Part shown: positions 57,779 to 64,000 of the stretch, piece after piece
Layout: each line of letters opens with the position of its first letter
Position numbering within the stretch: position 1 is the stretch's first letter
Position numbers and translations under genes: made by a program
The notes under the pieces: generated by a model
Told to the model about the DNA's origin: nothing
What the model saw: the letters and a program-made list of their open reading frames with translations, nothing else
Database searches by the model: none
Source of the DNA: Lysobacterales bacterium
GTDB lineage: Bacteria; Pseudomonadota; Gammaproteobacteria; Xanthomonadales; UBA2363
Reading direction: 5' to 3'
Length of the DNA stretch: 64,000 bases
NCBI GenBank assembly: GCA_019634735.1
Contig: JAHCAT010000012.1
Location: 81,813-145,812, forward strand

Positions 57779-59253
57779 GCGCTGGCCATTACCTCTCCAA
57801 GTCGCGCGTCCAATCCGGCCGCCAGTGCCACCGCCGTCTCTGGCTGGAGGTGCACCGGCGATCCAGCCTGGCCTGGTCGCCGCAGGCACAAGCGAAGCTA
57901 GACGCCGGCAGCCGCTTCGGCGAGCTCGCGCAATCCTTGCTGGGCGGCGGGCTGCTGATCGACGCCGGCCACCGGGACGCCGCCCAGGCGCTGGCGCAGA
58001 CGGCGGCGGCGCTTGCCCGTCCGGCCAGCGAGGTGCCGCGGCTGTTCGAGCCGGCCTTTGAGCATGAAGGTGTGCGCGTGCGCGTGGATGCGCTGGAACG
58101 GGGTCCGGACGGCGATCGACTGGTCGAGGTGAAATCGACCACCGGGGTGAAGGCGCCGTATCTGTGGGATTGCGCCGTCCAGACCTGGGTGGCGCGCGGT
58201 GCCGGCCGGCCGGTGCGCTCGGTGGCGATCGGCCATGTCGACAGCCGCTTCGTCTACCGCAGCGAAGGCGACTACCGGGGGCTGCTTGCCGTCACCGACA
58301 TTACGGCCCAGGTCGAAGCGCTCGTCCCGCAAGTGCCCGAGGTCGTCGCCACCTTGAAGCAGGTGATTGGCGCCGACGAGCCGGCCATTCGCACCGGCGC
58401 ACACTGTGCCAGCCCCTACGACTGCCCGTTCCTGGACCACTGCGCCAGCCAGGAGCCGGCGCCGCCGGTCTTCCCGATCACCGTCCTGCCGCGCGCGGGC
58501 AAGTTGCTGGAGCGTCTCGCCGCGCTCGGCTACAGCGACCTGACACAGGTTCCGGACACGCTGCTGGACGGCGAACTGCATCGGCGCATAGCCCTGGCCA
58601 GCCGGACCGGAACGCCCTGGACCTCCGGCGCGCTGCCGGACCTGCTGGCCTCCCTGCCCTACCCGCGCCATTACCTGGACTTCGAGACGGTCAGCTTCAT
58701 CATCCCGCGCTGGCTCGGCACCCGGCCGTTCCAGGCACTGCCGTTCCAGTTCTCCTGCCACACCGAGGCCGCGGACGGCAGCCTGCAACACACCGGGTTT
58801 CTCGACCTCAGCGGCGCGGCGCCGATGGCGGATTTCGTCGAGGCCGTACTTGCCGCCGTGGGCAAGGTCGGGCCGATCCTGGTCTGGAACCGGGGCTTCG
58901 AGGCGGGCGTGCTGGGTCGGCTCGCGGCCGACTTTCCGCACCGCGCCACCGAGCTGGAGGCGGCGGCCGATCGCATGATCGACCTGCTGCCCATCTATCG
59001 CGAGCACTACTACCACCCCGACCAGCGCGGCTCCTGGTCGATCAAGGCGGTGCTGCCCACCGTCGCGCCCGACCTCGATTACGGTGACCTGGCGGTGGCC
59101 GATGGCCAGGCCGCCCAGCTCGCCTACCAGGAGGCCATCGACCCCGGAACACCGCCCGAGCGGCGCGCGGAACTGCGTGACCAGCTCGAGCGCTACTGTG
59201 AGCTGGACTCGCGGGCCATGGTGCGGCTGGTGCGACACTGGACGCCGAAGTGA
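57775..59253 (+). CDS. DUF2779 protein: Cas4-like nuclease fused to an RNase H-like exonuclease
   Basis: This is a 492-residue fusion. The N-terminal half is Cas4-like: Cys18 (SGRQCHRRLW), Glu118-x-Lys120 (RLVEVKSTTG), and three cysteines at 211, 217 and 223 that with Cys18 could hold a 4Fe-4S cluster. The C-terminal DUF2779 half begins at YLDFETVSF (Asp302, Glu304), the first motif of DEDD/RNase H-like exonucleases, and continues with LVWNRGFEAGVLGRL and a late YCELDSRAMVRL. The GTG start overlaps the stop of the upstream nuclease gene. No cas genes are nearby. A DNA repair or defence role is inferred. Confidence 0.88.
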   Translation: MSAGHYLSKSRVQSGRQCHRRLWLEVHRRSSLAWSPQAQAKLDAGSRFGELAQSLLGGGLLIDAGHRDAAQALAQTAAALARPASEVPRLFEPAFEHEGVRVRVDALERGPDGDRLVEVKSTTGVKAPYLWDCAVQTWVARGAGRPVRSVAIGHVDSRFVYRSEGDYRGLLAVTDITAQVEALVPQVPEVVATLKQVIGADEPAIRTGAHCASPYDCPFLDHCASQEPAPPVFPITVLPRAGKLLERLAALGYSDLTQVPDTLLDGELHRRIALASRTGTPWTSGALPDLLASLPYPRHYLDFETVSFIIPRWLGTRPFQALPFQFSCHTEAADGSLQHTGFLDLSGAAPMADFVEAVLAAVGKVGPILVWNRGFEAGVLGRLAADFPHRATELEAAADRMIDLLPIYREHYYHPDQRGSWSIKAVLPTVAPDLDYGDLAVADGQAAQLAYQEAIDPGTPPERRAELRDQLERYCELDSRAMVRLVRHWTPK

Positions 59254-59343
59254 TGGAATCCGCACCACGCCGGACAAGCCCATGCGGCCGAGAGGCACGG
59301 GAAGTGCGAGGATGGCAGGCCCCTGACGGTCAGGCGTGATGCC

Positions 59344-59994
59344 ATGCCCACCCATGCCGAACTACGCAACGACTTCAAGGCGCTTCCGGTCGCCGACACG
59401 CCGGACGCCTGGCGGGTGCGCGTGCACCGCGCGCTGAGCTGGCTGGGCCGTGCCGATGCCGAGACCGACGATGCGGATGCGCGCTTCGTGTTCCTGTGGA
59501 TCGCGCTCAATGCCGCCTACGCGCGGGAAATCGGCCTGGGCGAGACCGAGCGCGCGCGCCTGCGCGACTTCCTGGCCCGACTGGTTGCCCTGGACGCCAG
59601 CGGCCGGATCCACCAGGCGCTGTTCGTCCAGTTCAGCGGCCCGATCCGCACCCTGATCGACAACAAGTATGTCTACCAGCCGTTCTGGACCGCCCAGCAG
59701 AACTGGGACCGCAACGAGTCCTGGCGAGAGGGTTTCGAGGCCAGCCGCAAGGTCGCACTGCGCGCGCTGATGGACAAGGACACCGTGCGCGTGCTGTCGA
59801 TCGTCTTCGACCGCCTCTACGTCCTGCGCAACCAGCTCGTCCACGGCGGCGCCACCTGGAACGGCGCCGTCAACCGCCAGCAGGTCCGCGACGGCGTCGC
59901 CATCCTCGCCACCCTGCTGCCCCTGCTGCTGGAGCTGATGATCGCCCATCCGGGCGAGGATCATGGAGAGATTCTGTATCCGGTAGTGGCGTGA
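59344..59994 (+). CDS. HEPN-family protein with RNxxxH motif
   Basis: This is a 216-residue all-helical protein. Arg162-Asn-Gln-Leu-Val-His167 (LRNQLVHGG) is the Rx4-6H motif of HEPN ribonucleases. The N-terminal helical part includes FVFLWIALNAAYAREIG. HEPN proteins act as toxin or abortive-infection RNases. It follows the DUF2779 gene by 90 bases on the same strand. No clear antitoxin (MNT) gene is adjacent. Confidence 0.82.
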   Translation: MPTHAELRNDFKALPVADTPDAWRVRVHRALSWLGRADAETDDADARFVFLWIALNAAYAREIGLGETERARLRDFLARLVALDASGRIHQALFVQFSGPIRTLIDNKYVYQPFWTAQQNWDRNESWREGFEASRKVALRALMDKDTVRVLSIVFDRLYVLRNQLVHGGATWNGAVNRQQVRDGVAILATLLPLLLELMIAHPGEDHGEILYPVVA

Positions 59995-60158
59995 GGATGA
60001 GAGGCGCTGCCGTATTGCGAAGGATTGGCGGCCACGCGGGCGCACTGCGTGGCGCGCACCGGTCAGACCTGAGGCCTCCTTAAGCGACCTTCCGCTGCCG
60101 CACGCAATACGACCGTTGTACTCGTCCCTGATCGAGCACCTGCCCGGAGAACCCCGCC

Positions 60159-60656
60159 ATGCGCCTGTCCCTGATCCCTGCCCTGCTGCTCACAGCCACC
60201 CTTGCGCAGGCCCAACCGCTCGCCCTGGTCCAGGTCGACGGACTGGTACCCGAACCGCGCGCCCAGGACTACGACTCGCGCGACGAGCCGCTGTGCGCAG
60301 GAGACGCCCGGCCGCCTGAAACGCTGGCCGAGCAGGCGCTCACCGGCCGCGGCTGGCTGCTTACCGATCCGGCTCTGGTCGAAGGCGATACCCGTGTCGT
60401 GCCCGCCGCCGACGCGCAGGTCGGCTCCTGCCGCTTCTGGGGCACCTCGGTCTTCGTTTTCCGGCGCGACCGACTGCTCGGGCTGATCCAGACGGAGGAT
60501 CCGCAGGCCTATCTGACCCTGCGCCTGCAAAGCCCGGCGCTGCTCGTCGTCGATGCTCGCTACCGAAACCCCGATGACGCGCAGTGCTGCCCGTCCGGAG
60601 AGCTGAGCGTGCGCTATCGCATCACCGATGAGGGTGTCTCGGCACTTTCGCCCTGA
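60159..60656 (+). CDS. Small exported protein
   Basis: This is a 165-residue protein with a signal peptide ending TLAQAQP (near residue 20). Four Cys residues, including CC in DAQCCPSGELSV, could form disulfides. The late part, DEPQAYL-like through LQSPALLVVDARYRN, recalls the LppP/LprE type, but the match is weak. Host-like GC. It interrupts the nuclease run. Confidence 0.75.
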   Translation: MRLSLIPALLLTATLAQAQPLALVQVDGLVPEPRAQDYDSRDEPLCAGDARPPETLAEQALTGRGWLLTDPALVEGDTRVVPAADAQVGSCRFWGTSVFVFRRDRLLGLIQTEDPQAYLTLRLQSPALLVVDARYRNPDDAQCCPSGELSVRYRITDEGVSALSP

Positions 60657-60736
60657 GGGCGGAGCTGGAGGCCCCGGTTTCTCCCGCAGGCCGCACCGGT
60701 CCAGTTTGACCGCACACACTCGTACAGGCTCACCTG

Positions 60737-61894
60737 ATGTCCCAGACCGATATCGACCTGCTCAGACAGTCCCCGCTGTTCCAGCTCTCGCTGGCCTCCC
60801 GGGAATTGTTCCACAGCAATTTCCTGGCGTGGCTGTTCGGCCAGCGTCCCGACTGGGTGGGTCGGATCCTGGGAACAGCACCGGAGCACCGCGACTGGGT
60901 CCTTGGCGAGAAGGGCATCCGGCGCGAGGAGCGCAACCTGGATCTGGTGATCCACCTGGCGAACGGCTCGACGCTGATCGTCGAGAACAAGGTGAAGTCG
61001 GTGCCATACACCGAACAGCTCGAGCGCTACGAGACGCTGGTCCGGGACGCAAAGGAGACCTATCCCGAGCCCCACTTCCTGCTGCTCACGCTGTCCCCCG
61101 GCGACGCGCCCGCAACCGCCACCTGGCCGGTCGTCTCCTATGGCGAGATGGCCGAACGACTTGCGCAGGCCGCGACCACCCTCGCTGACGGATACGAGCG
61201 GCATCTTGTCGAAGACTACGCGAGTTTCATCCGGTCCCTGTCCGTTCTGGGCGTCACCAGCGAGGCGGACCCGTGGATCGACGACCGCCCGCTGCTGCGC
61301 GAACTTCGAATCGCCGACCTGCTCCAGAAACGCAAGGCGACATGGCTGGCGCGCAACCTGACCGAAGGGCTGCGCGCTCGTGGCTTCCACGGTCTGGTTG
61401 GCCCTGGCAGCAAGGCGAGCGACCTGAGGGTCGGCGAACTGCTCGTCTACGACGGCCTGACCAATGGCAACGGCCTGGTCGGCTTCGTGCTGGCGATATC
61501 CGACGGGCCGAAACTGCCCGGCGCGCGCGCCCTGCCCCGCTACGGCTTCGGCGTGCAGATCCAGGGGAACCAGTACCGGAGCTTCGTCGAGCTGCTCAGA
61601 CCTGAACGCCCCGGAGCGGACACGCTGGCCGCCTTCCGCAGGCTCTGCCTTGATCTGTTCCAGGCGTCTCCGCTTCCCGGCTGGTGGGTGGCCGGCGATC
61701 CGGGAGACGCGTCCAAGGACCTGTGTACCTACGGAGGTGTTTTCCTTTACCGGTACACCATGCTCAGCAAGCACCGTTCGGATCCGACCCCTACCTTGAA
61801 CACGCTGGCCGGACGCCTCGCGGCATCGGCGAGTGCCCTAGTCGAAGGCGCCACCGCTGTGCAAAACGCGCTGCCTGGCAGGGCGCCGCACTAG
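60737..61894 (+). CDS. PDDEXK_4-type nuclease-family protein
   Basis: This is a 385-residue protein of the PD-(D/E)XK superfamily (PDDEXK_4 group). The core is Asp69 (RNLDLVIH) and Glu83-Asn-Lys85 (LIVENKVKSVPYTEQLERYE). The rest (YGEMAERLAQAATTLADGYE onward) is the usual C-terminal extension. Such proteins occur in phage-defence islands; activity and target are unknown. Confidence 0.85.
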   Translation: MSQTDIDLLRQSPLFQLSLASRELFHSNFLAWLFGQRPDWVGRILGTAPEHRDWVLGEKGIRREERNLDLVIHLANGSTLIVENKVKSVPYTEQLERYETLVRDAKETYPEPHFLLLTLSPGDAPATATWPVVSYGEMAERLAQAATTLADGYERHLVEDYASFIRSLSVLGVTSEADPWIDDRPLLRELRIADLLQKRKATWLARNLTEGLRARGFHGLVGPGSKASDLRVGELLVYDGLTNGNGLVGFVLAISDGPKLPGARALPRYGFGVQIQGNQYRSFVELLRPERPGADTLAAFRRLCLDLFQASPLPGWWVAGDPGDASKDLCTYGGVFLYRYTMLSKHRSDPTPTLNTLAGRLAASASALVEGATAVQNALPGRAPH

Positions 61895-62409
61895 CCAGCG
61901 GCACGGCATGCCAGGCAAGCCCTTCCGATCGGCCAGCCGATCGATTCCAGTGGTCCGAAGGACTCCTGCGTCACCATGGGAATCACGTTTGGCCGCATAA
62001 GCACCTTCATGTCCTACCAGTCCGCGCCCGCGGGGCGTGAAGATCGACACGCCTGATCCCTCGAGGTCGTGATGGACGACAGTCCGATGGTGTACCTGAT
62101 CGGCTAAGCCTAGTCTCGGCAGGGACTGCGCCGCAGGCCCTGTCCAGACAGCATTTCATGACGCAGCGACAACGCCTCGCGCCGGGTTGCCCGAGGCCTT
62201 GGATCGCTCGCAATGCGCCGAAAACCGCACCTGGTTCGCGAACGATGTCACGGACGACCGCTTCCGACGCGGAAATCCGATTTTTCCTATTGACTACAGG
62301 TTGCCCTGTTTACACCATGATACACAGCACCTGCGCAGGAGGCTGCCGTGGTCGACAGGCAGGTGCTGATGGCTGTTTTCCGCGATTCAATGGAATGGAG
62401 GGTTCGAAC
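61895..62409. other. 515-base gap
   Basis: No gene or repeat was recognised. An AT-rich patch with TTGACT (62290-62295) may hold the promoter of the next gene, but no good -10 was found. Confidence 0.4.
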
Positions 62410-63330
62410 ATGTATGCGCGACTGGCAGCGATTCTTCTCGCGATCCTGTTCTCGGCCGATGTCCGCGGAAGCGCTCCGCGGGTCTTGATGGACTGCCCCG
62501 GCTGCTCCGACGCTCAGATCCGGGATCTTGTCGGTATGACCGGCGACGGCATTCGTCTGGTGGTGGACTTCCAGCGTCGGTTCATTCGGGAGTATCTGGT
62601 ATCCGGCACCCCCCTGATTCCCAGGAACCAGGACGGGAACATCGTCCGCATCGCAGATGTGCAGGAAGTGCCGGTGTCCCCCGTCTATCAGCAGCTCTAT
62701 GAGGCGCTGCAGCAATACTACGACCTGGACCCGGGGCTGTTTTCCAACTTTTCCATCACCGTTCCAATCGACCGCATTGGTGTCGATCCGAACACCGGCA
62801 ATTCCTTCCAGCCGTTCGATATCGGGTTCTACGGACCCAGCATGTTCCACCACAACAACTTCGTGCAGCGGATAAGGGACATCATTTCGTCGGAATCGTG
62901 GACTCGGCAGGCCCTGTCCCCACGTCTGGCCGACGCCATGTTCGGCATCGTGCATCGAATCACGGGGCTTGGATTGCAGGTGTTGATAGGAGCGAGCATC
63001 AACTGGAACCCCACCGGCGGCATCTGGACGATCAACCTGTGCGATTCCGCCGGCTACTGCGTGCGCGTTCAGGTCACCAAGAGCGGGGAAGTGATCTTCG
63101 ACGGGGCCTTTGACGGGGTGGGCAACAGGATCCCTTCCCTCTTCGGCAACGGCGCCGCACTCGGCTACCCGCCCGGAACCACCAGTCACGGCGAGCGGAC
63201 GGGCAATGAGCTTTCGAACCGGGGAATTCCGGTCAGTTCGAGCGGTGGCAACGGGGGCTGGCTGTACATCAGCTGCACCTACATCAATGGCGTGATGGTG
63301 TCCTGCACCATCGAGGCCAGGCAAAACTAG
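62410..63330 (+). CDS. Exported protein of unknown function
   Basis: This is a 306-residue protein with a signal peptide (MYARLAAILLAILFSADVRG). The mature part has CPGCSDAQIRDLVG and beta-rich segments such as TGGIWTINLCDSAGYC, with several Cys residues that could form disulfides. No family was recognised. GGAGGG (62397-62402) before the ATG at 62410 supports this start. It lacks the FxDGF tail of the other large exported proteins here. Confidence 0.75.
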   Translation: MYARLAAILLAILFSADVRGSAPRVLMDCPGCSDAQIRDLVGMTGDGIRLVVDFQRRFIREYLVSGTPLIPRNQDGNIVRIADVQEVPVSPVYQQLYEALQQYYDLDPGLFSNFSITVPIDRIGVDPNTGNSFQPFDIGFYGPSMFHHNNFVQRIRDIISSESWTRQALSPRLADAMFGIVHRITGLGLQVLIGASINWNPTGGIWTINLCDSAGYCVRVQVTKSGEVIFDGAFDGVGNRIPSLFGNGAALGYPPGTTSHGERTGNELSNRGIPVSSSGGNGGWLYISCTYINGVMVSCTIEARQN

Positions 63331-63349
63331 TCCTGGGCGATGCCCCCGA

Positions 63350-63384
63350 GCGTGGGTCTGCAGGCGGGCGCTGCAGACCCACGC
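63350..63384. terminator. Strong hairpin between convergent genes
   Basis: GCGTGGGTCTGCAG (63350-63363) and CTGCAGACCCACGC (63371-63384) are perfect 14-base arms with a 7-base loop. It sits between the convergent exported-protein gene and hinT, as expected for a bidirectional terminator. There is no clear U-run. Confidence 0.55.
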
Positions 63385-63435
63385 AAAGCAGCGGCTTGCC
63401 CGACGTGGCGGACTGCCCCAGGCTGGACTGCCCTG

Positions 63436-63780
63436 TCACCCCGGCGGCCACGTCATCCGCCGCCCCGCCAGCAGGTGCAGGTGGATGTGGTGGACGCTCT
63501 GGCCGCCGTCGTCGCGGCAGTTCATGACGACGCGGTAGCCGCGCTCGGCGAAGCCTTGCTCGCGGGCCCAGCGGGCGGCGGCCAGCATCAGCCGGCCGAG
63601 CAGGGCCTGGTCGTCGTCGGTGGCGTCGTCGAGGGTGGCGATGGCGCGCTTGGGGATGAACAGGACGTGGGTGGGGGCCTGGGGGTTGATGTCGCGGAAG
63701 GCCAGCACCTCGTCGTCTTCGAAGACGATGTCGGCGGGGATCTCGCGGCGGATGATCTTGCTGAACAGGGTGTCGGACAT
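63436..63780 (-). CDS. hinT: HIT-family hydrolase HinT
   Basis: This is a 114-residue histidine-triad protein (purine nucleoside phosphoramidase type). The start MSDTLFSKIIRREIPADIVF and the active-site motif VHHIHLHLLAG are typical. The ATG at 63780 is preceded by AGGA with good spacing; upstream in-frame residues come from the hairpin element. Confidence 0.94.
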   Translation of the reverse strand: MSDTLFSKIIRREIPADIVFEDDEVLAFRDINPQAPTHVLFIPKRAIATLDDATDDDQALLGRLMLAAARWAREQGFAERGYRVVMNCRDDGGQSVHHIHLHLLAGRRMTWPPG

Positions 63781-63840
63781 GGGGGTTCCTGCTTCGGTCG
63801 GATGCCATTGCAGCGCTTCGGGGGGGCTGGGGCAAGGGCG

Positions 63841-63888
63841 GGCCCTCTCTCCCGGCCTCTCCCCCGCAGGCGGGGGAGAGGAGAAGTG
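63841..63888 (-). repeat. GC-rich hairpin element (copy J, inverted)
   Basis: GGCCCTCTCTCCC, then a slightly varied stem CCTCTCCCCCGC/GCGGGGGAGAGG, then AGAAGTG. It lies upstream of hinT. Confidence 0.85.
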
Positions 63889-63964
63889 GGGTGCTGCGGC
63901 GAGCAGTCCGGGGCCGGCGCGATCTTGCGACAGCGCGCTACGATCCATGGCGCCTCGCGCCTGC

Positions 63965-64000
63965 TCCCGAGTCCCGAGTCCCGAGTCCCGAGCCCCGAGT
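63965..64000. repeat. CCCGAGT heptamer repeat at the window edge
   Basis: Five CCCGAGT-type units (one varied to CCCGAGC) run to the end of the window. They may continue outside it. They resemble the heptamer run before the GGCTTC microsatellite at 18212. Confidence 0.9.

Noticed and set aside
57775..59253. cas4 of a CRISPR system
   Set aside because: Cas4-like half is fused to a DUF2779 exonuclease; no cas genes or arrays lie nearby.

Overview
The window is a GC-rich (about 70% or more by eye) bacterial chromosome segment, most likely from a gammaproteobacterium of the Xanthomonadales/Lysobacterales. This is inferred from the nudJ-mnmA-hflD block, the clpS/clpA pair, the liu leucine-degradation genes, the MoxR-DUF58-TgpA trio and the style of the intergenic GC-rich palindromes. 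The genus cannot be fixed from sequence alone. No rRNA, tRNA, CRISPR array, transposase or integrase was recognised.

Region 1 (1-34.1 kb) is mostly core genome. It holds the end of a MASE1-type diguanylate cyclase and a compact liu operon (methylcrotonyl-CoA carboxylase beta subunit, a lipoprotein, methylglutaconyl-CoA hydratase, biotin-carrying alpha subunit). A radical SAM protein, an MFS exporter, a VOC protein, a YCII/ECF-sigma pair, an SDR and a membrane protein follow. Next come Uup with an AhpD-like protein, a secreted beta-helix protein, the MoxR/DUF58/TgpA operon, a large secreted subtilase-like protein, an Slp lipoprotein, a DUF559 nuclease-like protein, ClpA/ClpS and nudJ-mnmA-hflD. 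Its intergenic gaps are full of repeats: many copies of one GC-rich hairpin element, and tandem arrays of 57, 34 and 53 bp units plus a GGCTTC microsatellite.

Region 2 (34.2-61.9 kb) reads as a defence island placed directly after hflD. It has a low-GC GmrSD-like DUF262/HNH protein, a HipBA toxin-antitoxin pair with a clear palindromic operator, a secreted delta-60 repeat protein and a low-GC orphan gene. Its centre is a six-gene, end-to-end overlapping operon on the minus strand (40.6-51.9 kb): DUF499 ATPase, PglZ, an unknown protein with nuclease-like motif spacing, a DUF1156 adenine methyltransferase, a small unknown protein and an SNF2 helicase. Its parts match BREX type 3 families, but gene order and content do not match the canonical set. 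Upstream lies a WYL regulator. It is divergent, across a perfect 11-bp palindrome, from an operon encoding a double-AAA ATPase, a small protein and a degenerate PP2C-like protein. After that comes a run of nucleic-acid-enzyme candidates: a PD-(D/E)XK protein, a Cas4-like/RNase H-like DUF2779 fusion, a HEPN protein with an RNxxxH motif and a PDDEXK_4 protein.

Region 3 (61.9-64 kb) has a secreted protein of unknown function, a strong hairpin, hinT and another copy of the palindromic repeat.

The best candidates for something undescribed are the non-canonical BREX-like operon with its two unknown genes, the WYL-AAA-PP2C module with its palindromic operator, and a shared C-terminal (L/V)FxDG(F/Y) tail on three otherwise unrelated secreted proteins.
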